From: Zhengitettix transpicula
Taxonomy: Eukaryota > Arthropoda > Insecta > Orthoptera > Tetrigidae
NCBI GenBank assembly: GCA_037074705.1
Contig: CM073592.1
Coordinates: forward strand, 25,082,629 to 25,146,628
Direction of reading: 5' to 3'
Length of the DNA stretch: 64,000 nt
Below are positions 23,457-34,271 of the stretch, piece after piece. Positions within the stretch are counted from its first letter, which is position 1. The number at the start of each line of letters is the position of its first letter. The position numbers and the translations under genes were made by a program. The notes beneath the pieces were generated by a model. The model did no database searches and was not told where the DNA came from. It was given only the letters and a program-made list of their open reading frames with translations.

Positions 23457-23706
23457 CCAGTAGATCCTCTGTAGAGTTAGTTAACTATTTAATCTTCTAT
23501 CCTTAACTTTAGTAGCTTTCGGCTATAAACTAACCATGTTCATCTAAATTCCATAAACTTAACATCCAATATTATCTAACTCTATGAGTATTGGCTAAAA
23601 GCTGTTATGTTTATGGAATTTAGATGAACATGGGAGGTTGATAGCCGAAAGCTACTAAAGTTAAGGATTGAAGATTAAATAGTTAACTCTTCGGAGGATT
23701 TACTGG
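23457..23706. repeat. Long hairpin, arms of about 105 bp
   Basis: The arms at 23457-23564 and 23603-23706 are near-perfect inverted copies (CCAGTA..TCCTC..GAGTTA..GTTAACTATTTAATCTTC) with a loop of about 38 bp. There is no coding content. Length and perfection suggest a recent foldback or MITE-like insertion; a target duplication was not identified. Confidence 0.75.
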
Positions 23707-23840
23707 ATATAAAGAGATCTTGGGAGCTTCCAAATTTTATATGATTTATTTATTAATATTTTTTTTGCAATTATGAAAAATGTCAATGCTCTGTTTTTTT
23801 AGAAGTTGTAGACGGGCTATGTCTATATATATGTCTTATA

Positions 23841-24418
23841 ACATAGGAAAAGGAGTGAAAGGGGGGATGCCGAAAGGTAGAGGAAAGTAGCCAAGGGTTA
23901 ACTAGGGGTTCTCGGGGTATGGTTTAAGGATTCTATTCGGCAATTTGCCTAAAAGTGATGCAGGGAAACCCCTAGAAAAACCTGTATCAGGTAGGTCAGG
24001 CATTTGGTACTTGTCCCACGCCCTTCCAAAGGCGGGAGAGGGGTTTGTTGTGGGGTCGCAGCATTCCCTTCTCCGTGTCTTGGCTGATTTAGGAGGCAAC
24101 TGGCCGACTATTCCAATAGTAATAGCGGACAACTCTTATGTTTTTGGATAACAGGCTACATGAGGGTAATCCACTTTGGGCAACTCCCCTTTAATAGCAT
24201 AAGAAGGGATTTGAAAGGGGGGATGTGGAATGGTGGAGGAAGGTAACCAAGAGTTAACTAGGGCCCCCGGGATGTAGGTTAAGGATCCTACCCGGCATTC
24301 GCCTAAAAGTACTGCAGGACAAACCCTAGAAAACCTGCATGAGGTAGGTCGGGCATTGGGTACTTGCCCCACGCCCGTCCGATAGCGGGTATTTTTTTTT
24401 AGGGCAACAGGCTACATG
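23841..24418 (-). mobile_element. SINE-like family A, copy 8: three same-sense pieces in series
   Basis: Minus-sense pieces follow one another. The first (23841-24138) is a divergent body lacking both ends. The second (24141-24390) has the tail plus part of the body, truncated at GATAGCGGGT. The third (24391-24418) has only the A-run and last 18 bases of the tail. Each later piece abuts the truncated 5' end of the preceding one. The first piece is more diverged and shares TTTGCCTAAAAGTGATGCAG with the variant-tail subfamily. Confidence 0.75.
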
Positions 24419-25624
24419 GTACCAATGGCCATTAAATATATCTTACTATCTATTTAGTTAGACTGTGCGAAATAAACGTTAATTATCTTTTTATCCTTCC
24501 TATGTTTCTTCTTCAAATGCTCTCAATTTTTTTTGGTGATTGTACTTCAAGCACCTTTGCTGGATATTTTAGTGACACTTAAAGATATCATTTAAATAAA
24601 TGTTAAATTATCAAATTGTTAGCCTTTGATTCTCTGGTCAATTACCGGTCGGTAGCAATTCGTTTCCTCATTATCCATAGAATGTTTGTATGTAAACACT
24701 CTTATTATGTATTGAATAAAATGAAACTTTTTGTGTTCGTATTTATATTATCACTTTTTTGACGGACTTTGGCTGTCTTTATTATTAATTTTACTAATTA
24801 AAATGAATATTTCATCTTCTGTACGACTTTATTATTTTTAAAACATCCCCGTACACATGTTGTTATTTATCATATAAAATAACTTTGATTCACAATTATG
24901 GACTTGAGCTTATGATTAGGATGGAAAGTAGTTCCAAAAGTAAAGGGCTATAAGGCTTTAATTAATCTAATTATCTCCCACCTAAAGAAAGAGTAAATAT
25001 ATTTCTCATTGCCCACAGGCAATAAATCGATAAAAAACAACGTTAATTTGGTAGATTAAGAAATTTGAATTTAAACCCTTCCTTGATGAGGTGATCTGGG
25101 TAAGACCCTAAAAATTATTCCTGTTCCATGGAATTGGGCGTGGCTTTGTCTCATGTAAGAAACAGAACCAAGGATCGGATTATAACTATTTGGTGGCTCT
25201 TATTTCTCGGTGAAACATTTTTTTTTAAATTATTTTTTCCCTATTCAAAATTATTAATTTTTTTTAGGGAGAGGAAACGTGAATACAGTGTGGTATAACT
25301 GACTGATTTCCTTAAATTATTCTAAATATAAAATAAATTTATACTCAAGTTTTTTTGATTTTTGTTTGGTGGATCGTGGGGACTTGGCAACAGCGCTTCC
25401 GAATATAACGAGAAAAATTTGGGTTTTTGGGAAAATTAATTTCTAATTATTTATGACACAGATGTGAGTAACATTAAATGCAACATTTAAAATTATTTTC
25501 GGGGTAATTGGGTGATGAATATATGCAAGTGTTTTACTGGAAAAATTAGACACAATCATGGAACTTACAAAATAATTGATGGTTTTCACTAAAAAAAAAA
25601 TACTATTTTGTAAAGAGAGAAATA
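24419..25624. other. AT-rich stretch, nothing recognised
   Basis: No gene, RNA or repeat family member was recognised. Confidence 0.3.
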
Positions 25625-25812
25625 ACTTGTAGGAGCAAAGAGAATGTACACTGGGCAGAGATGATGAACGTTCAGTTACTACAGCAACGAGAGAAATAAA
25701 TAGTAGTAGCAGTATCGTTGACTTAGTGGCACTAAATTATATTTTCTCTCGTTGCCGAGGTAACGGAACGTTTATCATCTCTGCCCAGTGTGCATTCTCT
25801 TTGTTCCTACAA
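25625..25812. repeat. Hairpin with about 70-bp arms
   Basis: The arms at 25625-25696 and 25744-25812 match with few differences (CTTGTAGGAGCAAAGAGAAT, CACTGGGCAGAGATGAT, GCAACGAGAGAAA) around a loop of about 47 bp. The arms are GC-richer than the surroundings. It has no coding potential and is a single copy in the window. Confidence 0.75.
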
Positions 25813-26483
25813 GCCGAACGAAAAACACTTTAAAAAGGAAGGAAAAGTCGTTAAAAAATTAGGCAGTTGGAGAAATGGTCACTGAGGTGTGGAGTATTAT
25901 TCGAGGGTATTCCATTTTTATTGGTGATATAGACAATAATGTATAGGGCAGCAATTTTCCAATGAAATTATTATTAAATGATTTAATATGAAATATTCTG
26001 GTGTGACCACTGTAAAGCTGTCCTTCAAGTTAACAATCGCAACATTCAGGGTGATGTGTGTGCGCGGCAGTTATTTGGTGACGTTATCTAGGATAGTTTG
26101 CACACGTGTGTTCTGCGTGGCCGTGACGACACATTTACGACAGTAGTAAAACACCCCCGCGGCAGAGGGTGCATTTTCTGCTAGATTTGACCGCACGTTG
26201 TCACTACTTTATGATGGCTCGACGTGGCAGGTGCGGAACACGACCCCGACAAAGTGGGACACGTTCCATCATCTCGTCAACTGACGGACGGACGGGGGGG
26301 CCAATATACGCCAAACCACGGAAACGTACTCGTAACAGCCAAGTTTACGACTCGTACAATTCATAAGCTGGTAATATTTGTCACTATTAACGTAACGTCT
26401 TTGATGGCTCATACGCCGTTTATATTCGTAATGCGTGAATTCCGGAAATAAAAAAAATGGGCGCTCGTCCATGATTGCAACAC

Positions 26484-26484
<1 letters not shown>
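25813..26484. other. Unassigned stretch with GC-richer island
   Basis: Bases 26040-26350 are GC-richer and open in overlapping frames on both strands. No domain is recognised. Confidence 0.3.

Positions 26485-26522
<38 letters not shown>
26485..26522. repeat. (AT)n microsatellite
   Basis: About 19 uninterrupted AT units. Confidence 0.95.
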
Positions 26523-26527
<5 letters not shown>

Positions 26528-26699
26528 GCCTCTTACCTGAATACAATACCAACCTAAGTATTTATAATTTTTTCTATCCTGTTTATTACAAATTTGATAA
26601 AAATATTATCCTTAATTATGGCAACTATGGTAATTATGTATAAATAAATAAATTAACCATATATTTATGTATATATATATATAAAAGTCTGAAAGTTTT

Positions 26700-26985
26700 A
26701 CTTTAACGTCTGTTTTGAATTATGACCATATACGGACACTTTTTTTATATCTTTTTTATTACGACGACGTTTCGATACCTTACTTGAATCTCGTTAACGT
26801 CAAGTGAATATTCTGCTTCGGATCCCCTTTCAAAAACTGTGTAAATAATTTCTTTTGGTTATAGTTGTACTAGTTTTATTGTGATAATTTCGTTAATACC
26901 TGAAGACGATACAAAAAGGTATCGAAACGGCGTCATAATATAAAAAAGTGTCTGTATATAGTCATAAATTGTTTTTATCATATAT
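26700..26985. repeat. Hammerhead-like foldback element (family B)
   Basis: The outer arms are inverted copies (AATTATGACCATATACGGAC..CACTTTTTT..ACGACG on the left and its reverse complement from 26940 to 26975). The left core on the minus strand has lost the CTGANGA half but keeps GGTATC and GAAAC (26773-26769). The right core is intact and listed separately. A single-arm relative lies at 48715-48800. Confidence 0.6.
26900..26934 (+). ncRNA. Hammerhead ribozyme-like motif, all core bases present
   Basis: CTGAAGA (26900-26906), one extra C, stem II GATAC (26908-26912) with GTATC (26919-26923) around AAAAAG, GAAA (26924-26927), then a minimal stem III AC..GT around GGC (26927-26933) and C17 at 26934, after which cleavage is predicted. 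The order CUGANGA, stem II, GAAA, stem III, UH is that of a type I hammerhead. The extra base between A9 and stem II is known from a few natural hammerheads. Stem I pairs only partly (TAATAC against ATAATA). Very short stem III is typical of hammerheads in Penelope-like retroelements. Confidence 0.5.
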
Positions 26986-27051
26986 ATCTGACTATTTAAG
27001 AGAAAATTATACATAAAACACAGCATTTTAAAGTCAGAAAATGATATGCAA

Positions 27052-27085
27052 GACAACGTTTCGTCGGTATTTGCGACGTCTTCAG
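27052..27085 (-). ncRNA. Hammerhead ribozyme-like motif, all core bases present
   Basis: Minus strand: CTGAAGA (27085-27079), extra C, stem II GTCG and CGAC around a 7-nt loop, GAAA, stem III AC..GT around GTT, then C17 at 27052. Stem I can form four pairs after one mismatch (TGTA with TGCA). The predicted product would begin TTGCAT. The whole set of invariant bases is present. Confidence 0.52.
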
Positions 27086-27239
27086 GTACAATCTAGATAC
27101 AAAAATTTATTTTTGGTCAAGCATCTAATTAATAATGAAACTACCTCACTATTTCAAAGGAAATTACAGCTTAGTAATTAATTTAAAATATTAATTAGAT
27201 GCTCGGCGTAAAATAATTTTTTTTGGATCCAGATTATAC

Positions 27240-27273
27240 CTGAAGAGGTCGCAAAAAGCGACGAAACGTTGTA
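27240..27273 (+). ncRNA. Hammerhead ribozyme-like motif, all core bases present
   Basis: CTGAAGA (27240-27246), extra G, stem II GTCGC (27248-27252) with GCGAC (27258-27262) around AAAAA, GAAA (27263-27266), stem III AC..GT around GTT, and A17 at 27273. Stem II is a perfect 5-bp helix. It is the inverted partner of the motif at 27052-27085; the differing loop and stem bases show compensatory change in stem II (GTCG/CGAC against GTCGC/GCGAC). Confidence 0.52.
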
Positions 27274-27325
27274 ATAAAAAAAAAATCATTTTTTGGCTTT
27301 AAAAAATCTGTGCTTTATTTATAAT

Positions 27326-27884
27326 TTTAAAATTTAATATTCTGCATCAAAAATTTCTCAAACAATTTGTGAAAAATATTTTGCTTGTAAAACTTCATTA
27401 CTGTCATCTACAAGCAAACTAAGAGCTAATGAAACAGTAAAACACAATCTGACAAATAATAGTAGAATATTAAGAATCTTATTTTTTTAATTTGTACGTA
27501 AAACCAAGTTACTGCCACAAAATGTAGTTCTAATTTTTTTATATTATTATTCTGTAAAAAATATAAATTAAAACTATATATAACTCAATCTAAAATAAAA
27601 GGAATTTTTGATCAATTTTTTTTTACTCATTTCAAAGAAAGCTTTTCCGCGCGATAATCTGGTTACTGTATAATTAAAGATCTACGGTTTTACCGGTGTA
27701 GTAGATGAAGGAAAAAACTGACGGTAGTGAGACCAAACGGTAATGAAACCGCGACGTTTCGACAACCCCGACGAAGGTGGAGAAGTACATTGCAGAGTGT
27801 TGTCGATACGTCGACGTGGAAAATCAGAGATAATTTACTTTTAGTTATTATATGTAATGGTAATTACTTAAATATTAGAATTAT
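27326..27884. other. AT-rich stretch, nothing firmly recognised
   Basis: A GAAACGTCGCG on the minus strand near 27760-27750 resembles the 3' half of a family B core, without the CTGANGA half. Confidence 0.3.
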
Positions 27885-28142
27885 CTCCTCTCCCGCTATC
27901 GGAAGGGCGTGGGACAAGTACCCAATGCCCGACCTACCTGATGCAGGTTTTTCTAGGGTTTTCCCCGGAATTTCTTTAGGCGAATGCCGGGTAGGATCCT
28001 TAAACCATAGCCCGGGGGCCCCTAGTTAACCCTTGGCTATCTTCTTCTACCTTTCCGCATCCCCCCCTTTCAAATCCCTTTCCTATGCTATAAGAGGGGA
28101 GTTGCCACTATGTGGATTACCCTATACATAGCCTGTCTACAC
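27885..28142 (+). mobile_element. SINE-like family A, copy 9, variant-tail subfamily (5' truncated)
   Basis: It starts at CTCCTCTCCCGCTATCGG and ends with the variant tail GAGGGGAGTTGCCACTATGT..ACATAGCCTGTCTACACGCC, followed by an A-rich run. The variant tail replaces the usual GTTGCCCT end and is shared with copies 10 and 11, and partly with 16. Confidence 0.8.
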
Positions 28143-29304
28143 GCCAAATAATAAATAAAAAAGAAAGTAAAACACACAAATATATATATATATATATATA
28201 TATAATATAAATAGTTAAAAAATAAGATAATTTTTAATAGTTTGCGTCCACCATAAAAACAACTAATATTTAAACACAGAATTTAACATTTACGTCGACA
28301 CGATGAAACGTATTTTTGCTATTGGAATTAAAGAAAAACAATTTGCAGGTTTTTCTCTTTTTTTTTGCTTCTAGAGTGAAAAACAAAAATTGGTTTCATA
28401 CCACAAAAGAGTAAATTTACTTTCCGAATTCCGAATTCCTAGAAAAAATACACATTTTTTCTTTATTCTTAACGACATGGATTATTTCTATTTAATGAGA
28501 ACTTTGTAGGGTGAATATTGTGACAGTTCCCCCTGTAAAATGTGTTATATTACAGACCTTTTAATTTTTCAAACGTTGGCAATAAATTTGGCGTTTTAAG
28601 TTAAGTGACGGAGTTTTACTTGAATTTCGATTTGTATTCCGATTGTTTATTAATTAATATAGGAAATAATATATTAACTGAGTATTTTTATGGAACAAGA
28701 GAAAATTCTAGAATCACGTCTTACATGAAAACTAAATCAAAACTGCTCGGAGAGTTTCTACATATGTAACGGCTGTTCCATTGGATATAAACATTTTCAG
28801 TATTATTTTCGGACTATACTCGCGGTAATAAAGTACGAGAAGTAGCTTTACATAGGATCAGAAGTTCCTTTTTGGGGGTATTTACTGATATACGTCGGAA
28901 ATATGTGACGATACCTTAAAGAAACATGCAGTCATGTAAAAAGTACTAACAGGTTTTATACAGACTTGGACTCATTCTGGTAAATAACGACTTCAAATAT
29001 AAGAACGAGTCAAGGATGTAAAAAAAAATAACCTGTGAAATGAAATGCATTTAAAACAATGTTATACCGTTTCTTAAAAAAGAAAAATTCTACGTTTTGC
29101 GATAAGTTTTAAATTATTTCTAGACTTACGTGTTTAAAAAAAACAAACAGTTATAAATTAAATTAGACTAAAATACATGAAATTAAAATTTCCTTTCTCT
29201 CGACGCGTTCGTCGTTATCTTTTTCAGTCGTGGATTTATTTTCCCCCTTCAAAAGTATATACAACATGAGAGAAAATGAGAGGATGAGAGCCTTGGGGAA
29301 CCCT
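28143..29304. other. AT-rich stretch, likely intron of the minus-strand gene at its right end
   Basis: An (AT)n run lies at 28180-28202. No second exon was recognised downstream (lower coordinates) of the 29307-29369 exon, so its intron would cover at least part of this stretch. Confidence 0.35.
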
Positions 29305-29306
29305 AC

Positions 29307-29369
29307 CTGGGGCAGAGGGCCGATGGCTGCGAGAAAGCCGAGGGCTAGGGCTGCCAGAGTCCACCGCAT
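29307..29369 (-). CDS. First coding exon of a secreted protein (signal peptide)
   Basis: The ATG at 29369 opens a 21-codon reading frame, MRWTLAALALGFLAAIGPLP then Gln. This is a textbook signal peptide: a positive residue at position 2, a hydrophobic Leu/Ala core, and a Gly-Pro break. It ends exactly at CAG|GTAGGG on the minus strand (GT at 29306-29305), a consensus splice donor in phase 0. A TATA box lies 51-57 bases upstream of the ATG. A tiny first exon that encodes only the signal peptide, behind a TATA promoter and short leader, is typical of insect cuticle proteins and other secreted proteins. The mature part is not visible in this window, so the family cannot be assigned. Confidence 0.6.
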
Positions 29370-29392
29370 GGCTGCTGGAGAGACAGACGCAG

Positions 29393-29426
29393 AACGACGC
29401 CAGGCGTCCCGACGCCCCTCTTTATA
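29393..29426 (-). promoter_or_regulatory. TATA box and predicted transcription start
   Basis: TATAAAG lies at 29426-29420 on the minus strand. About 30 bases downstream is TCGTT (29397-29393), resembling the arthropod initiator TCAGT. The predicted leader is then about 25 nt before the ATG at 29369. The upstream sequence to 29470 is GC-rich compared with the region. Confidence 0.5.
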
Positions 29427-30980
29427 GACGCCCTTCCCCAGGCATGCGCGCGGTGGTAACTCCCCTTCCTATATCTCTTCCTTCCCTACGGACTCATCTC
29501 GGACAACCTGTTGACAGCGTCTCCTCCCAGATAAGTTGCCCACTAACCTTGCTTGACTGCGGGCTCACGTGCATATTAATAAATATCTGTACAAGCCTCA
29601 GCATCCAAAACAGTCTCCGACGACTTTGCAGCGTCGGTGTGAACTTTTGTTACGTACAGACGGGGAAACTAACTCGCTGTTTGCGTTGAGATAGGGAGGA
29701 TGTGCTGCTTTATGCTGGTCGAAGGACGGACGTCCTGATGGCGAGATTCGTGTTCCAGCTGTTACGTTAGTGGACAGTTCAGTCGCGTCGTTGCTGAAGT
29801 TAAAATTCAAACAATTAATAGATACAACGATTTTAATTAATCCTATGATTATATATCGCTACTTAGGAAAGTAACCGGGGATCAGCATATTCGAAGTGAC
29901 GACAGAGTACTTTTGTGCACCGTTAACTCATGGTCATTGCCTCAGGAGACAGTTTGGGGACAATAAACAGCCAGAATTGACTCAGGATAGGAAATAAAAA
30001 TTAAAAAAATGAACAGTGGAGCGAGAAAATAATTATAAAGTGACGAGTATTTAATCAATGTTCCCTAGTTAATTTTGTAGAATAAAATAATTATCCGCGT
30101 CCTTTGGTGTGGCCTGGTATAAGTGGAGGGAGCCCATCCGCGTTATTTCTAAATCGTTGGCTCCTCTGTTGTCAGTTTCACGTTCACATGTAGAATATTT
30201 GCAGAAAATGTTTCAAATCCATGTTGATTACCCTTATTAGTTGTTCCTTCGTCTAATACTTAATAGTTACGAGTTAATTAGCAATAAGCTGACGGGAATC
30301 AGAAAGTATTTAATCATTTACTACTTTGGCTTACCAAAATATGTGACATATTTATAATTGATGTGTGATAAACGGAAAACTGTAAACGTTCTTTAGTTAA
30401 TCTTTTTTTATTGAATGTCCTCCTGGTAATGAGTTTTTAGTTGAAGGAATCGCGATACTTTCTTCTTCTGCTTTTCCAGGATTATGCTTTAATCACCATT
30501 TCTTCCACGGTCTTCCCACACTTCTTTTGCCTATGGGATATATTCCATTGCTTGTACAGGAATTCTTAGTGACGGCATACGTTGTAAATCTTCTTTCGAT
30601 TTCTCTTTTCAGTTTTATTTTTTTTTGGATCATTGGTTTCATTTCTCTTTCGTTTCTGATTTTATCTTCCCTGGTGCAGCCTTTAACTGATATTAGAAAA
30701 AACATAATTTCTGAAGCTTCTTATTGTCTCAATTCTTTATTTCTGTTATTGTCTAGCTCTCTGTTCCACATAACAGTGAAGAAACATGCACGATTTTTGA
30801 AATAAATTAATTGTGTTTCTATCATTCCTCTTCCCTTTAATGTTTTTCTTATTTTCCCACATATATGCTGGTATTTGTTAATTTTTTTTCTGAACCGCCT
30901 GGTTTTGCTCATACTGTATAATTTTTTTCATAGACATTGGTAGTGTGATATCTGTTATAATTAATAATAATTGAGGGTAC
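29427..30980. other. Upstream region and unassigned AT-rich stretch
   Basis: Bases 29430-29800 are GC-richer and could include regulatory sequence of the minus-strand gene. Beyond that no gene or repeat was recognised. Confidence 0.3.
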
Positions 30981-31337
30981 TTTTTGTTTTTATTCGATAA
31001 AAGCGCCTACAAATGTCAAGGTTTTAGTTTTCTTCCATATTTTCAGATTACAACTTTGATTTACTATATTTAATCTATATTTACATGTACCGACAAATGT
31101 CTGGACTTTAAATTGCGTAAATTTAATTCGCCGCAGATATTACGCGTGGCAGAGATATTTCTGCGTAAATTCATCACAGGGTTACCATAACAACGGTAGG
31201 TTATTCATTCTTAAAAATTGTATTATCTGTAATTGTGCTGGTTTAGTAATAAAAATTATGTTAAACAGTATGGCAACTCACGGTTTAGTAAATATAAATT
31301 CGGTATATATACAGGTTTTTTTTATGAAGTTCAAGGA

Positions 31338-31875
31338 AGCCTGCGAGAGGATTCTCTCGCAGGTTAACCTTTACAGAGAGCTCTGCCGGAGGCTACCTTT
31401 GGGGATGCCTTCACATCTCTCTGGTTTTTTGAACTAAGGTTCCCACATGCCGAGGCACCTCGGCCTGTTTTGAGAGGTGTATGTTCCGGGGTCACAGACC
31501 TTGGGCATACGGTAAGAGTTGTCCGATATTCCTATTGGAATATTCGGCCAGCTGCCTCCTAAACCAGTGAAGGCACGGCGAGGGGAAAGCTGCGACCCCC
31601 ACATCTATCCCCTCTCCTGGCATCGGAAGGGCGTGGGACAAGTACCAAATGCCCGACCTACCTGATGCAGGTTTTTCCAGGGTTTTCCCTTCATCACTTT
31701 TAGGCGAATTGCCGGGTAGGATCCTTAAACCATAGCCCGGGGGCCCTAGTTAACCCTTGGCTACCTTCCTCTACCCTTCCGCATTCCCCCATTTCAAATC
31801 CCTTTCCTATGCTATAAGAGGGGAGTTGCCACCATGTGGATTACCCTATACATAGCCTGTCTACACCTAAAAAAA
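31338..31875 (+). mobile_element. SINE-like family A, copy 10, variant-tail subfamily
   Basis: It starts with a single CCTGCGAGAGG hairpin and ends ATAGCCTGTCTACACCTAAA. Subfamily marks are CGGCGAGGGGAAAGCTGCGA, GGCATCGGAAGG and GCGAATTGCCGGGTAGG. It is the counterpart of copy 11 in the other arm of the large inverted repeat, so the two are products of the inverted duplication rather than independent insertions. Confidence 0.85.
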
Positions 31876-32529
31876 GTAGTATTATTCCTGAGGCTTCAAC
31901 ATGATATTTTAGTGTGCTTGTGATTGTACAATTTTACGTTTCTTATTTTTTTTAACCTTGTACTAATTTAATAATAATAATAATAATGAATCGATCATGT
32001 AAACATTCCCCAAAATATTCAGAGTAGTGAAGGACGGAATATAGAACACGGAAGTTAATTAGTATTAGGTATGACATATTATGATGCGGAGTTGAAAAAA
32101 AAGAAATTATTACGAGACTTTGCGAAGTTCCGCACATTTTAACCTTAAATCTTACGGGTAATTCTGTGAAAAACCCGACGACTAAAGTGCACATTTGTTA
32201 ACCTCAGAGTCCAAGATTATGAGGAAAATATATGTGACTGTAAAAAGAGGTTTAATTGTCTTATATCACAGTCAATATTTGAAGGGATGATGGGTGGAGG
32301 ATCAACACGATCACATGAGAATATTCTCAGGATCGTACCTGTATTATGAAGTCAGAACTACGGAGGCAATTCTTTGGTAAATATTAATAGAAACATTGTT
32401 GTAATATACAAAAACATTGAAGGCACTGGCATAGAAACACAGTAAGCGAAAGATGAATTTCTCGGAAATTATATAAAAAATATAGTAATGTATAAGAGAA
32501 AAAATCATGTAGCACGGGTTCATAATGCT

Positions 32530-32565
<36 letters not shown>

Positions 32566-33244
32566 AAAATCGATAGGATTAATATGTTAGAATCTGTCAA
32601 TAGATCCCTGATGTAATAAATTTTTATACGGAGACTGTGTTGGTTATAACCTTAACCTGATAAAAATATTTTCTTACAATGTTAAGAGAGCGAGTTACGC
32701 ATCTCTTGTGACGGCAAATTATTTTCGGCTTCTCATTCTCCCTCGTTCCTTCACGTTGCCTCGTCCCACCATTTCTTTTCTGTATCTCTTCCATGGTACT
32801 GGTGAGTGTGAAACCGTTTGCGGTTTTCGAATCTTCCGGCGTCACCTCGTTAGTAGACGTCGTCAACACCACACGCAAGCCTGCCTCGCGCTCTTTGCCG
32901 TTTCTCCAAAAGAAAAATATCAACATCAAGTACTAAAAAAAAGAAACGCCGAAGTCAACAGCCGTCGCTTTTTTTCTATTTTCCACATAATTACCCGCAA
33001 GATTTAAGGTTAAATGTGCGGAACTCCACAACGTCTCAACTCCGCATTACAAATTGCCCTACCTAATTCTAATTAACTTCCGTGTTCTATATTCCGTCCT
33101 TCATTACTCTGGGAAGGTTTACAGGATCGATTCCTTACAATTTATAAATTGGTGCAAGGTTTAGAAAAATAAGAAACGAAAAATTGAACGATTGCAAGTA
33201 CATTAAAATAGCTTCTTGATGCCCCATGAATAATACTTCATAAT

Positions 33245-33780
33245 TTTTTTTATGTGTAGACAGGCTATGTATAGGGTAATCCACATGGTGGCAACTCCCC
33301 TCTTATAGCATTGAAAGGGATTTGAAAGAGGGGATGCGGAAGGGTAGAGCAAGGTAGTTAAGGGTTAACTAGGGCCTCCGGGCTATGGTTTAAGGATCCT
33401 ACCCGGCAATTTGCCTAAAAGTGATGAAGTGAAAACCCTGGAAAAACCTGCATCAGGTAGGTCGGGCATTGGGTACTTGTCCCACGCCATTCCGATGCCA
33501 GGACAGGGGATAGATGTGGGGTCGCAGCTTTCCCCTCGCCGTGCCTTGACCGGTTTAGGAGGCAGCTGGCCGACTATTCCAATAGGAATATCGGACAACT
33601 CTTACCGTATGCCCAAAGTCTGCGACCCCGGAACATACACCTCTCAAAACATACCGAGGTGCCTCGGCATGTGTCAACCTAAGTTCAAAAAACCAGAGAG
33701 ATGTGAAGGCATCCCCAAAGGTAGCCTCCGGTAGAGCTCTCTGGGAAGGTTCACCTGCGAGAGAATCCTCTCGCATGCTT
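33245..33780 (-). mobile_element. SINE-like family A, copy 11, variant-tail subfamily
   Basis: Mirror image of copy 10: it begins TGTGTAGACAGGCTATGTAT on the plus strand and ends with the GAGAGAATCCTCTCGCA hairpin. Internal differences from copy 10, such as TGCCAGGACAGGGGATAG, date the arms as moderately diverged. Confidence 0.85.
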
Positions 33781-33793
33781 ACTTGATACTTCA

Positions 33794-34271
33794 TTTTTTT
33801 TTAGGGCAACAGGCTACATGACGGTAATCCACTTTGTGCAACTCCCCTCTAATAGTATAGGAAGGGATTTGAAATGGGGGATGCGGAAGGGTAGAGGAAG
33901 GCAGCCAAGGGTTAACTAGGGCCCCCGGGCTATGGTGTAAGGATCCTACCCGGCAATTCACCTAAAGAAATGCAGGACAAACCCTAGAAAAACCTGCATC
34001 AGGTAGGTCGGGCATATGGTACTCGTCCCACGCCCTTCCGATAGCGGGAGAGGGGTTTGCTGTGGGGACGCAGCATTCCCTTCTCCGTGCCTCGACCAGT
34101 TTAGGAGGCAGCTGGCCGACTATTCCAATGGGAATAGCGAACAACTCTTACTGTATGCCCAAGGTCTGTGACCCCGGAACATACACCTCTCAGAACAGGC
34201 CGAGGTGCCTCGGCTTGTGGGAACCTTAGTTCAAAAACGGAGAGGAAAAGGCATTCCAAAGGTAGCCCCTT
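33794..34271 (-). mobile_element. SINE-like family A, copy 12 (inserted in one arm only)
   Basis: A standard-tail copy (TTTTTTTTAGGGCAACAGGC) truncated at the 5' end near GGTAGCCCCTTA. The left arm of the inverted repeat is uninterrupted at the corresponding place (CCTGTATATATACCG side chain next to AACTTCATAAA), so this copy most simply arrived after the arms were duplicated. Confidence 0.8.

Larger units (their letters stand above)
26990..27325. repeat. Hammerhead-like foldback element with two intact cores (family B)
   Basis: The arms at about 27000-27145 and 27178-27325 are inverted copies: outer CAGCATTTTAAAGTCAGAAA-like blocks, then the core, then a TCTAGATAC / GGATCCAGATTATAC block, then a shared ATTAGATGC segment next to the loop. 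It is the best preserved member of the family in the window. Confidence 0.65.

Noticed and set aside
27740..27765. GAAACGTCGCG on the minus strand as a hammerhead half
   Set aside because: There is no CTGANGA and no pairing stem II upstream; at best a remnant.
32624..33007. Overlapping 100-codon frames on both strands in the centre of the large inverted repeat
   Set aside because: No homology is recognised and part lies in the inverted arm; likely incidental.
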